Shown here: positions 1-7,902 of the stretch, piece after piece
How positions within the stretch are numbered: the stretch's first letter is position 1
Layout of the letters: each line of letters opens with the position of its first letter
Source of the DNA: Variovorax paradoxus
GTDB taxonomy: Bacteria > Pseudomonadota > Gammaproteobacteria > Burkholderiales > Burkholderiaceae_C
DNA length: 64,000 nt
Reading direction: 5' to 3'
Assembly: GCF_902712855.1 (NCBI RefSeq)
Contig: NZ_LR743507.1
Coordinates: forward strand, 1,040,001-1,104,000
Notes under the pieces: model-generated
Database searches by the model: none
Told to the model about the DNA's origin: nothing
Seen by the model: only the letters and a program-made list of their open reading frames with translations
Translations under genes and position numbers: made by a program

Positions 1-756
1 GGCGTGATGTTGCCGAACCACTCGCCGCTGGTGATCGCCGAGCAGTTCGGCACGCTGGAGTCGCTGTACCCGGGGCGCGTCGACCTCGGCCTGGGCCGCG
101 CGCCCGGCTCCGACCAGCGCACCGCGCGGGCCTTGCGCCGCAACCTCGAGTCGGACTCGGACCAGTTCCCGCAGGACGTGGTCGAGCTGATGGATTTCAT
201 GTCGAAGAATCCGCAGCAGGCCGTGAAGGCCGTGCCGGGCATGGGGCTCGAGGTGCCGGTGTGGATCCTCGGCTCGAGCACCTTCGGCGCGCAGCTGGCG
301 GCGCACCTCGGCCTGCCCTACGCCTTCGCCTCGCACTTCGCACCGCAGCAGATCATGCAGGCCATCCAGATCTACCGCGAGACCTTCAAGCCCTCCGCGC
401 AGCTGAGCAAGCCCTATGTGATGCTGGGCTTCAATGTGTTCGCCGCCGACACCGACGCAGAGGCCGAATTCCGCGCCACCTCGTGGCAGCAGGCCTTCGT
501 GAACCTGCGCAGCGGCCGCCCCGGGCGCCTGCCGCCTCCGGTGGAGGGCTACCGCCAGAAGGTCGGCCCGGCGGAGAACGCACTGCTCGACTCGGTGTTG
601 TCATGCTCCGCAGTCGGCTCGATCGAGACCGTGAAGAAGGGCGTCGAGGCCTTCGTGGCGCGCACCGGCGCCGACGAGCTCATGATCACCTCGCAGGTGT
701 TCGACCACGCAGCCCGGCTGCGCTCGTACGAGCTGCTGGCCGGCGCGTTTCAATAG
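1..756 (+). CDS. LLM class flavin-dependent oxidoreductase (5' end outside window)
   Basis: This is the C-terminal 251 codons of a luciferase-like monooxygenase; the start lies upstream of the window. Visible conserved segments are MLPNHSPLVIAEQFGTLE and the motif DLGLGRAPGSDQ near the left edge, typical of the MsnO8-type branch of the bacterial luciferase superfamily, which uses reduced flavin to oxidise small organic substrates. The C-terminal region (around residue 210 of the visible part, ADELMITSQVFDHAARLRSYELLA) is the usual family ending, so the 3' end is intact. Substrate is unknown. The stop codon is followed at once by a tandem array of the 96-bp intergenic repeat. Confidence 0.85.
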   Translation, partial: GVMLPNHSPLVIAEQFGTLESLYPGRVDLGLGRAPGSDQRTARALRRNLESDSDQFPQDVVELMDFMSKNPQQAVKAVPGMGLEVPVWILGSSTFGAQLAAHLGLPYAFASHFAPQQIMQAIQIYRETFKPSAQLSKPYVMLGFNVFAADTDAEAEFRATSWQQAFVNLRSGRPGRLPPPVEGYRQKVGPAENALLDSVLSCSAVGSIETVKKGVEAFVARTGADELMITSQVFDHAARLRSYELLAGAFQ

Positions 757-1143
757 GCTCGCCCCCAGGCTTCGCGCACTTCGTGTCGCTACGCCTTCCC
801 CCTACCGGGGGCGACACCGACGGCCCGGCAAAGCCGGTTCCGTGGTGTCTCTGGCTCGCCCCCAAGGGTTCGCGCACTTCGTGTCGCTACTCCTTCGCCC
901 TGCCGGGGGCGACACCGACGGCCCGGCAAAGCCGGTTCCGTGGTGTCCCTGGCTCGCCCCCAGGATTCGCGCACTTCGTTCGCTTCTCCTGCCCCCTACC
1001 GGGGGAGACACCGGAGGCCCGGCAGAGCCGGTTCCTCGATGGTCTTGGCTCGCCCCCAGGCTTCGCGCACTTCGTGTCGCTTCTCCTTCCCCCTGCCGGG
1101 GGCAACACCGGAGGCCCGGCAAAGCCGGTTCCTCGGTGTTCCG
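757..1143 (+). repeat. Tandem array of four copies of the ~96-bp intergenic repeat
   Basis: Four head-to-tail units start at 757, 854, 952 and 1048. Each opens with GCTCGCCCCCAGG, passes through CGCGCACTTCG, a C-tract/G-tract hairpin (CCCCCTNCCGGGGG) and a second hairpin (CCGGC-AAA-GCCGG), and closes with GGTTCC and a GGTGT-like tail. Units 1 and 2 share GACACCGACGG; units 3 and 4 share ACACCGGAGG, so the array is two related pairs. It begins on the base after the stop codon of the preceding gene. Single or paired copies recur at seven other places in the window. The remaining 1144-1230 holds no feature I recognise. Confidence 0.9.
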
Positions 1144-1230
1144 GACTTCGCCTTGCTTCGCCGCGGTAGCGGCTGAGGTCCGGCAAAGGCGGCTTGCCTG
1201 TGGCCTGTGGGAAAGCGCGGCGCGGATGCT

Positions 1231-2958
1231 TCAGGCGCGCTTGCGGGCTTCCTCGTCGACGAGGTCCTTCTTCGAGAGCTTGCCGACGGCCGTCTTGGGC
1301 AGCTCGGCGCGGATCTCGAGCGCGCCGATCATCTCGTGCTTGCCCAGGCGGTCCTTCAGGAAGGCCTTGAGCGCGTCGAGCGTGAGTTCGCCTGCGCCTT
1401 CCTTGAGCTTCACGAAGGCCTTCGGCGACTGGCCACGGTAGTCGTCGGGAATGCCGATCACGCAGACCTCGGCCACGGACGGGTGTTCGTACACGGCTTC
1501 CTCGAGCACGCGCGGGTACACGTTGTAGCCGCCGCACAGCAGCATGTCCTTGGTGCGGTCGACGATGTAGAAGTAGCCGTCGGCGTCCATCTTCGCGACG
1601 TCGCCACTGCGGAAGTAGCCGTCGGGGGTCATCGAATCGGCCGTGGCCTTCGGGTTGTTCCAGTAGCCCTTCATCACGTTCGGGCCCTTGATGCACAGCT
1701 CGCCGGGCTCGCCGAAGGCAGTGACGTCCTTCGCCGGGTCGTCCAGGCTCACGAGCTTGATGCGCACCTGCGGCAGCGGCATGCCGCACGAGCCGGCCTT
1801 GCGCACGCCGCGCGCGGGCGTGAAGGTGCCCACGGGCGAGGTCTCGGTCATGCCCCAGCCTTCGTTGAGGTGGCAGCCGGTGAGTTCGAAGAAGCGCTGC
1901 TCCACTTCCACCGGCAGCGGCGCGCCGCCCGATCCGCAGAACTTGAGCGAGCGCAGGTCCATCTCCTTCGCCTTGGGGTGCGACAGGATGGCGGTGTACA
2001 TCGTCGGCACGCCGGGGAACACGCTGATCCTGCTGGCGGCGAGTTCGTTCATCACCGCGTCCACGTCGAAGCGGGTGTGCAGCACCAGCGCCGCACCCAG
2101 GCGCACGCCGAGCAGCATCGCGGCACTGAGCGCGAAGATGTGGAAGAGCGGCAGCACCACCAGGAAGCGCTCCTTGCCTTCGTCGAGGATCGGCGGCTCG
2201 CCGCGCGTCGATTCGTAGTACTGGGCCGAGGCCGACGTCAGGTTGGCGTGCGTGAGCATCGCGCCCTTGGGCAGCCCGGTGGTGCCGCCGGTGTACTGCA
2301 GCACCACGATCTCTTCTGCCAGGTCGCCGAGCGGATAGGTCTGGTGCGCGCCTTCGCTTTTCAGCAGGTCGGTGAAACGCACATGGCGCGCGTCGACGGG
2401 CACCGGGGCGATCTGCCCGGCGGCATGCAGCTGGGCCTGCACCTTGTCGCCCATGGCACCGTAGTCGCCGAGGCTGCCGACCACCAGCGTCTTCAGGCGC
2501 GAGCTGTCGAGCAGGCGCGCCATCAGCGGATAGAGATTGACGAGGTCGAGCGTGACGAGGATGTCGGTGCGGCTGTCCTCGATCTTGTGGGCGAGCACGC
2601 GCTCGGCGTCGAGCGGCGAGTAGTTGACCACCGTGCCGCCGGCCTTGAGCACGGCGAAGAAGGCGATCGGGTAGTGCGGCGTGTTCGGCAGGTAGAGGCC
2701 GACATGCACGCCGGGCTTCACGCCCAGATCCTGCAGGCCCTTGGCGGCGCGGTCGACCGCATCGCCCAGTTGCCTGTAGGTGAGCGACTGGCCCATGAAC
2801 TCGACGGCGGAGTGGTCGGGCCAGCGTGCGACGGCCTCGTCGAGCATCTGCTGCACCGGCTTGACGGGCAGTTCGGCATCCCAGCGCATGCCGCCGGGGT
2901 AGTTGCGTGTCCAGGGCAGGTCATCGGCGGAAGCCGTCGAGGGGGTGGGGGTAGGCAT
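1231..2958 (-). CDS. Long-chain acyl-CoA synthetase (AMP-binding family)
   Basis: A 575-residue ANL-superfamily adenylate-forming enzyme that activates a carboxylic acid, most likely a fatty acid, to its CoA thioester through an acyl-AMP. The AMP-binding P-loop YTGGTTGLPKG lies at about residues 220-230 and the adenine-binding GWGMTETSP motif at about 366-375; the C-terminal domain has the hinge GDVAKMDADGYFYIVDRTKDM and a late catalytic-lysine region KTAVGKLSKKDL. The ATG at 2958 is chosen because GGAGA precedes it; the frame stays open another 40 codons upstream. Length matches FadD-type ligases. A second ligase (fadD) lies at 9.5 kb; the two are clearly different in sequence. Exact chain-length preference cannot be read. 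Confidence 0.88.
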   Translation of the reverse strand: MPTPTPSTASADDLPWTRNYPGGMRWDAELPVKPVQQMLDEAVARWPDHSAVEFMGQSLTYRQLGDAVDRAAKGLQDLGVKPGVHVGLYLPNTPHYPIAFFAVLKAGGTVVNYSPLDAERVLAHKIEDSRTDILVTLDLVNLYPLMARLLDSSRLKTLVVGSLGDYGAMGDKVQAQLHAAGQIAPVPVDARHVRFTDLLKSEGAHQTYPLGDLAEEIVVLQYTGGTTGLPKGAMLTHANLTSASAQYYESTRGEPPILDEGKERFLVVLPLFHIFALSAAMLLGVRLGAALVLHTRFDVDAVMNELAASRISVFPGVPTMYTAILSHPKAKEMDLRSLKFCGSGGAPLPVEVEQRFFELTGCHLNEGWGMTETSPVGTFTPARGVRKAGSCGMPLPQVRIKLVSLDDPAKDVTAFGEPGELCIKGPNVMKGYWNNPKATADSMTPDGYFRSGDVAKMDADGYFYIVDRTKDMLLCGGYNVYPRVLEEAVYEHPSVAEVCVIGIPDDYRGQSPKAFVKLKEGAGELTLDALKAFLKDRLGKHEMIGALEIRAELPKTAVGKLSKKDLVDEEARKRA

Positions 2959-3141
2959 GCGTCTTGTCTCCGCGGTGCTGGGTTGCGAGTCGCTCTGGCG
3001 GATCTGTGCCGCCTCGTCAGCGGCACTGTAGCGCCGGGTCTGCGGCGCGAGGAGCGGGCGCTGACAAGCCGGCGACACGGGTTTTCCCGATTTCCCACAC
3101 GCCGCCGGCCCCTACCGCGGGGCTGGGACAATGGCGGGCTT

Positions 3142-4245
3142 ATGGCAAAGCAACGGATCGTGGTGGGACTGAGCGGCGGGGTGGACTCCGCCGTGACGGC
3201 GCACCTGCTCAAGCAGCAGGGGCACGAGGTGGTCGGTATCTTCATGAAGAACTGGGAAGACGACGACGACAGCGAGTACTGCTCGTCGAACATCGACTTT
3301 GTGGATGCCGCCAGCGTGGCCGACGTGCTGGGCATCGAGATCGAGCACGTCAACTTCGCGGCCGACTACAAGGACCGCGTGTTCGCCGAGTTCCTGCGCG
3401 AATACAAGGCCGGGCGCACGCCCAACCCCGACGTGCTTTGCAACGCCGAGATCAAGTTCAAGGCGTTCCTCGACCACGCCATGCGGCTGGGCGCGGAGAA
3501 GATCGCCACCGGCCATTACGCGCGCGTGCGGCTCGACGAAGCCACGGGCAGGCACGACCTGCTGAAGGGGCTCGACCCGTCGAAGGACCAGAGCTACTTT
3601 CTGCACCGCCTGAACCAGGCGCAGCTGTCGAAGACGCTGTTCCCGGTGGGCGAGCTGCACAAGACCGAGGTGCGCCGCATCGCGGAAGAAATCGGCCTGC
3701 CCAACGCGAAGAAGAAGGACTCGACCGGCATCTGCTTCATCGGTGAGCGGCCGTTCCGGGACTTCCTGAACCGCTACATCTCCAAGGAGCCGGGCCCGAT
3801 CAAGGACGACCGCGGCCGCAAGCTCGGCGAGCACCAGGGCCTGAGCTTCTACACGCTGGGCCAGCGGCAGGGGCTGGGCATCGGTGGCGTGAAGGAAAAA
3901 GGCGCGCAACGCGGCTCGGGCGACCATTCGCCATGGTTCGTTGCACGCAAGGATGTCGAGAAGAACACGCTGTGGGTGGTGCAGGGTCACGACCATCCGT
4001 GGCTGTTGTCATCGGAACTGAAAGCGGACGACGCCAGCTGGGTGGCCGGAGAAGTACCGGCCCCGGGAAGTTACGGCTCGAAGGCCCGCTACCGGCAGGC
4101 CGATTCCGCGTGCGAGATGGAAGCGGGCGATTCCGCTGCGGGATTCAGCCTGCGGTTCGGCGCGGCGCAATGGGCGGTCACGCCTGGTCAGTCCGCCGTG
4201 CTGTACGACGGTGAACGCTGCCTGGGCGGCGGCGTGATCGTTTGA
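3142..4245 (+). CDS. mnmA: tRNA-specific 2-thiouridylase MnmA
   Basis: A 367-residue enzyme that thiolates the wobble uridine (U34) of tRNA Lys, Glu and Gln, using sulfur relayed to it as a persulfide and ATP to activate the uridine. The PP-loop SGGVDS is at residues 11-16. The two catalytic cysteines are visible: Cys100 in VLCNAEIKF and Cys198 in TGICFIGERPFRDFL. Length is normal for the family. The ATG start is set by the protein family N-terminus (MAKQRIVVGLSGG), although the frame is open far upstream across the antisense strand of the acyl-CoA ligase. It converges with nudJ with one base between stop codons. Confidence 0.97.
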   Translation: MAKQRIVVGLSGGVDSAVTAHLLKQQGHEVVGIFMKNWEDDDDSEYCSSNIDFVDAASVADVLGIEIEHVNFAADYKDRVFAEFLREYKAGRTPNPDVLCNAEIKFKAFLDHAMRLGAEKIATGHYARVRLDEATGRHDLLKGLDPSKDQSYFLHRLNQAQLSKTLFPVGELHKTEVRRIAEEIGLPNAKKKDSTGICFIGERPFRDFLNRYISKEPGPIKDDRGRKLGEHQGLSFYTLGQRQGLGIGGVKEKGAQRGSGDHSPWFVARKDVEKNTLWVVQGHDHPWLLSSELKADDASWVAGEVPAPGSYGSKARYRQADSACEMEAGDSAAGFSLRFGAAQWAVTPGQSAVLYDGERCLGGGVIV

Positions 4246-4246
4246 G

Positions 4247-4744
4247 TCAGGGCGTCACGCGCACCGACGCGTCGACGTGGACCAGCTCCAGCGGGTGGCG
4301 CTCGCCGGCCAGGTAGTCCTCGATGCACTGGAGCAGCAGCGGACTGCGATGCCGCTCCACGCTCCCGCGGATTTCTTCGAGCGTCATCCACACGGTGCGC
4401 ACGATGCCCTCGTCGAGCGGCCGGCCCGCGTCGAAATCGCCCAGTTCGCCGGCAAATGCGAAGCGCATGTAGGTCACGTCCTCGCCGCGCTCCGCGGCGG
4501 GCCGCGAGCGTGCCATGTAGATGCCGATGAGCGAAGTTGGCGTGAAATGGTGGGCTGTTTCTTCGAGCGTTTCGCGTGCACAGCCTTCGGCAGGGGATTC
4601 CCCGGGATCGAGATGCCCTGCGGGCGTATTCAGCCGCAGTCCGTCTCCCGATTGCTCCTCGACCAGGAGGAAGCGCCCGTCGCGTTCGATCACTGCCGCC
4701 ACGGTGACATTGGGTTTCCAGCGGATTGAATGGGCGTTGGTCAT
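4247..4744 (-). CDS. nudJ: NUDIX hydrolase, NudJ-like phosphatase
   Basis: A 165-residue Nudix protein. The Nudix box runs from Gly43 to about Glu62 (GHLDPGESPAEGCARETLEE, with the REXXEE metal-binding core intact). The C-terminal half (RSPLLLQCIEDYLAGERHPLEL) resembles E. coli NudJ, which acts on thiamine pyrophosphate/hydroxymethylpyrimidine pyrophosphate and nucleoside di- and triphosphates. In E. coli nudJ is also next to mnmA, which supports the name. The ATG at 4744 is preferred; the frame extends eight codons further. The gene upstream on the same strand ends 10 bases away, so the two could be co-transcribed. Confidence 0.85.
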   Translation of the reverse strand: MTNAHSIRWKPNVTVAAVIERDGRFLLVEEQSGDGLRLNTPAGHLDPGESPAEGCARETLEETAHHFTPTSLIGIYMARSRPAAERGEDVTYMRFAFAGELGDFDAGRPLDEGIVRTVWMTLEEIRGSVERHRSPLLLQCIEDYLAGERHPLELVHVDASVRVTP

Positions 4745-4754
4745 TCGTTGATTC

Positions 4755-5189
4755 TTACCGCAGCACATAGCCGCTGAAACGCCACAACCGGTCGGGGTCC
4801 AGATGAAACCTCACGACTTCGCGCCGCGTGGCGCCGGGCTTGCTGGAAAAGCGGGTTTCGTATTCGATGGTGACGTAGTGACCCGCGGTGTCGGCATCCG
4901 CATTGGCCAGCACCTGGCGATTCACGGCAACCCAGGTGCGTATTTGCGGTTCACCGAGAGAGAGGCGGCTGCTGGCGACCACGCTGATGAAGTCGGCGCG
5001 CGACACGCGCTTGCGGGTGGCCGCGGTTGCACCGTCCCAGAGTTCGCCGGCCTGGCCCCGGTCGATCATCTGGATTGCCTGCATGCCGCCGCGCACCATG
5101 TCGCTGGCCTCCACTTCCTGGGCGGTGGACGGCGCCAGCCGGCACCAGAGCAATGCGCCGGTCAACAGCAGCCGGACGATATGTTTCAT
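4755..5189 (-). CDS. Exported DUF4019-like protein
   Basis: A 144-residue protein with an N-terminal signal peptide (MKHIVRLLLTGALLWCRLAPSTAQE, likely cut after STA). The mature part has the pattern of DUF4019: a tryptophan/alanine-rich start (GELWDGATAATRKRVSRADF), a serine-arginine-leucine-glycine stretch (SSRLSLGEPQIRTW), then a YVTIEYETRFSSKPGATRREVV strand pair and a C-terminal WRFSGYVLR. DUF4019 members are small periplasmic proteins of unknown function. It lies upstream of nudJ on the same strand. Confidence 0.72.
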   Translation of the reverse strand: MKHIVRLLLTGALLWCRLAPSTAQEVEASDMVRGGMQAIQMIDRGQAGELWDGATAATRKRVSRADFISVVASSRLSLGEPQIRTWVAVNRQVLANADADTAGHYVTIEYETRFSSKPGATRREVVRFHLDPDRLWRFSGYVLR

Positions 5190-5284
5190 GAAATCTTTTT
5201 CCTGGATTGCCGTTGGAGACGTCTGTGTCGGAGAGTTCCACCTGCTCTGCCCCTGCGCGCTGCATCGGCGCGAAGGGCATTTGC

Positions 5285-5998
5285 CTAACGCTTGCCCGAG
5301 TTCCGCAATGCGTCCTGGTCGACCGCTTCGAGCCGGTATCCGAGGCCGTAGATGGCGAGCAGCAGGAACCCGTTGGCTGGCCGCAGGTCGAGCTTTGTCC
5401 GAAGGCGCGAGATGTGCGTATCGAGCGAACGCGAGAGTGCCTGGATGCCGAGGCCCCAGACCGCTTCGTGCAGGTGTTCGCGCGACAGCAGCCGCCCGAG
5501 ATTCTGGAAGAGAAACAGCGCGAGTTCGTACTCGCGGTTCTTCAGGTCGACCGGCATGCCGCGAACCTTCAGCACGCGCGATGGCGGAAAGAAGTGATAG
5601 GAGCCGAACACCAGCTCAGCCTCTTCGCGCGCGGGATACGAGCGCCGCAGCAGCGCTTTCACGCGGGCCTCGAGTTCGACGGTGCGCAACGGTTTCGCCA
5701 TGAAATCGTCGGCGCCCGAGTCGAGGCCTTCGACCAGATCGCCCTCGCCGCAGTCGCGTGTCACCAGGAGTATGGGCAACCGGCTCTTGAGATCGCCGCG
5801 GATGGTTCTCACCACGTCCGGTCCGCGCATGTCGGGAAGGCGCCAGCCCAGGATAAGGAAGTCGAACGTCTGCCTGCGCAGGGCGTGCAACAGGGTTCGT
5901 CCCAGCTTGTAAAGATGGCACTCATGGCCGAGCGCCACCATGGTTTGATGGATCAGTGTCAGTTGATCCAGGCCGTCGTCGAGTACAGCAACACGCAT
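5285..5998 (-). CDS. OmpR-type winged-helix regulator with a receiver lacking the phospho-acceptor Asp
   Basis: A 237-residue protein with a receiver domain (1-120) and an OmpR/PhoB winged-helix DNA-binding domain (about 127-230; EHLHEAVWG, SLDTHISRLRTKL). The receiver keeps the acidic pair Asp7-Asp8, Thr80 and Lys102 (DDFMAKPL), but the residue aligned with the phosphorylated Asp (LLDWMLP in PhoB) is Gly51 (LILGWRLPD). It may therefore act without aspartyl phosphorylation. The ATG at 5998 follows AAGGAG. No histidine kinase gene is adjacent. It is divergent from pntAA across a 407-base gap. Target genes are unknown. Confidence 0.85.
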   Translation of the reverse strand: MRVAVLDDGLDQLTLIHQTMVALGHECHLYKLGRTLLHALRRQTFDFLILGWRLPDMRGPDVVRTIRGDLKSRLPILLVTRDCGEGDLVEGLDSGADDFMAKPLRTVELEARVKALLRRSYPAREEAELVFGSYHFFPPSRVLKVRGMPVDLKNREYELALFLFQNLGRLLSREHLHEAVWGLGIQALSRSLDTHISRLRTKLDLRPANGFLLLAIYGLGYRLEAVDQDALRNSGKR

Positions 5999-6405
5999 TC
6001 GATCTCCTTCTTCCTCCGTCGCCAGTCCCGCAGGCTGGCGATCGGGCCGAAGTGTATCTATCTGCGACTGAAGCAAACCCGCGATTTTGTAATTAGTGCA
6101 CGCAATAAGAGATTTTGGGCGCGTAAGGGCACATTTGACAACAATTGAAAACAGATCGACTTCCGCAACTGAGAACTTAAGACGGATTGGATTCATGGAG
6201 CCTGTCCGAGCAGCGACCGGATGAGAAGCACAGCCATGCCGAACGTTTGCAAACGGCGAGAGCGCTATCAATTGAGGAGCATTGATGCCCGCCTTCATCG
6301 GCCCTCGAAGCCGTGGTCGTCGCCATCTAGGCGACAGTGGGCGCTTGTAATCTTGCTGTAAGCTCTGCGCGCGTTCGTGTGCCCCCTTGCTCTGAGGAGA
6401 TCTCT
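5999..6405. promoter_or_regulatory. Divergent intergenic region, AT-rich centre
   Basis: This gap separates the leftward OmpR-type regulator from the rightward pnt operon, so it should carry both promoters. The centre (about 6050-6190) is clearly richer in A and T than the surrounding coding DNA, for example GCGATTTTGTAATTAG and CATTTGACAACAATTGAAAA. The pntAA ribosome site GAGGAGA is at 6395-6401. I cannot assign -35/-10 pairs with confidence and see no open frame here with a credible start. Confidence 0.45.
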
Positions 6406-7548
6406 ATGCTGATAGGCGTGCCTGCCGAAACACTGGCTGGCGAAACCCGAGTGGCCGTTACACCCGAGACCGTGAAAAAGCTGGTCGCTTCAGGGCATGC
6501 GGTACGAGTGGCGTCCGGGGCCGGCGTTGCCGCCAGCGTCACCGATGCGGCCTATCAGGCGGCAGGCGCTGAAATCACGGACCAGCCGGGCGCGTTCTCC
6601 GCAGACATGGTGCTCAAGGTGCGCACGCCCACCGATGCCGAGACCGGGCTGCTCAAGTCGGGCGCGGTGGTCATCGGCATGCTGAACCCCTTCGATGCCG
6701 CCGGCCTGCAGCGCCTGGCCGCGGCGGGGGTCACGGGCTTCGCCCTCGAGGCCGCGCCCCGCACCACCCGCGCGCAGAGCATGGACGTGCTCTCTTCGCA
6801 GGCCAACATCGCCGGCTACAAGGCCGTGATGATCGCGGCCGACAGATACCAGCGCTTCTTCCCGATGCTCATGACGGCCGCCGGCACGGTGAAGGCCGCG
6901 CGAGTGGTCGTCCTCGGTGTCGGCGTGGCGGGCCTGCAGGCCATTGCCACGGCCAAGCGCCTGGGCGCCGTCATCGAGGCGTCGGACGTCCGCCCGAGCG
7001 TCAAGGAGCAGATCGAGTCGCTCGGCGGCAAGTTCATCGACGTTGCCTACGAGACGCAGGAAGAAAAGGATGCCGCCGAAGGCGTCGGCGGCTACGCACG
7101 GCCGATGCCTGCCAGCTGGCTCACGCGTCAGCAGGCAGAGGTGGCCAAGCGCATCGCGCTGGCCGACGTGGTCATCAGCACGGCGCTGATTCCGGGTCGC
7201 GCCGCGCCGACGCTCATCACCGAGGACATGGTCAAGTCGATGAAACCGGGCTCGGTGATCGTCGACATCGCCGCCGGCAAGGGGGCCGACGCGAACGGGG
7301 GAATGACGGGCGGCAACTGCCCGATCTCCGAGGCCGACAAGACGGTGGTCAAGCACGGCGTGACCATCGTCGGCGAGACCAACCTCGCGGCCCTGGTGGC
7401 GGCCGATGCGTCTGCGCTCTACGCGCGCAACGTGCTCGACTTCCTCAAGCTGATCGTCACCAAGGAGGGCGCGCTGAAGATCGACCTCGAGGACGACATC
7501 GTCGCCGCCTGCCGCGTCACGCAGGACGGCCAGGTCACGAAGAAGTAA
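6406..7548 (+). CDS. pntAA: NAD(P) transhydrogenase subunit alpha part 1 (PntAA)
   Basis: A 380-residue NAD(H)-binding domain I of the proton-translocating transhydrogenase, which couples hydride transfer between NADH and NADP+ to the proton gradient and so feeds NADPH. The N-terminus MLIGVPAETLAGETRVAVTP and the Rossmann segment GVGVAGLQAIATAKRLGA (about 170-187), the loop ASDVRPSVKEQIESLGGKF and the motif VDIAAGKGADANGG are family hallmarks. The start follows GAGGAG. Here the alpha subunit is split in two, unlike the fused E. coli PntA. First gene of pntAA-pntAB-pntB. Confidence 0.96.
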   Translation: MLIGVPAETLAGETRVAVTPETVKKLVASGHAVRVASGAGVAASVTDAAYQAAGAEITDQPGAFSADMVLKVRTPTDAETGLLKSGAVVIGMLNPFDAAGLQRLAAAGVTGFALEAAPRTTRAQSMDVLSSQANIAGYKAVMIAADRYQRFFPMLMTAAGTVKAARVVVLGVGVAGLQAIATAKRLGAVIEASDVRPSVKEQIESLGGKFIDVAYETQEEKDAAEGVGGYARPMPASWLTRQQAEVAKRIALADVVISTALIPGRAAPTLITEDMVKSMKPGSVIVDIAAGKGADANGGMTGGNCPISEADKTVVKHGVTIVGETNLAALVAADASALYARNVLDFLKLIVTKEGALKIDLEDDIVAACRVTQDGQVTKK

Positions 7549-7572
7549 CACGCCCGCCGAGGAGAAGAAGCC

Positions 7573-7902
7573 ATGGATCCCGTTTCCCATACCGTCATCA
7601 ACCTCATCATCTTCGTGCTGGCCATCTACGTGGGCTACCACGTGGTGTGGACGGTCACGCCCGCGCTGCACACGCCGCTGATGGCCGTGACCAACGCCAT
7701 TTCCGCCATCGTGATCGTGGGCGCCATGCTCGCGGCCGCGCTCACCACCACGCCGCTGGGCAAGACCATGGGCGTGCTGGCCGTCGCGCTGGCTGCGGTG
7801 AACGTCTTCGGCGGCTTCCTGGTCACGCGCCGGATGCTCGAGATGTTCAAGAAGAAGGAACGCAAGGCCGCGCCCAAGGCAGAAGAGGGAGCCGCCAAGT
7901 GA
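7573..7902 (+). CDS. pntAB: NAD(P) transhydrogenase subunit alpha part 2 (PntAB)
   Basis: A 109-residue membrane subunit corresponding to the C-terminal membrane part of E. coli PntA. Three to four hydrophobic segments are visible: residues about 7-25 (VINLIIFVLAIYVGYHVVW), 35-60 and 63-85, ending in the basic tail RRMLEMFKKKERKAAPK. It helps form the proton channel of domain II. Preceded by GAGGAGAAG 24 bases after the pntAA stop. Its stop overlaps the likely GTG start of pntB. Confidence 0.95.
   Translation: MDPVSHTVINLIIFVLAIYVGYHVVWTVTPALHTPLMAVTNAISAIVIVGAMLAAALTTTPLGKTMGVLAVALAAVNVFGGFLVTRRMLEMFKKKERKAAPKAEEGAAK

Noticed and set aside
757..1143. CRISPR-like array of four regular units
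   Set aside because: Units are adjacent with no unique spacers, about 96 bases each, and the same unit is dispersed singly elsewhere; no cas genes.
261..1169. Open frames through the tandem repeat array (proteins with SPPGFAHFVSLRLPP-like repeats)
   Set aside because: These are translations of the 96-bp repeat, which recurs in both orientations and different frames; not a repeat protein.
1207..3141. Long open frame upstream of and continuous with mnmA on the plus strand
   Set aside because: It is the antisense of the acyl-CoA ligase; high GC makes such frames common. Its translation is rich in Arg, His, Ala and Val with no domain, and MnmA has a clear start at 3142.
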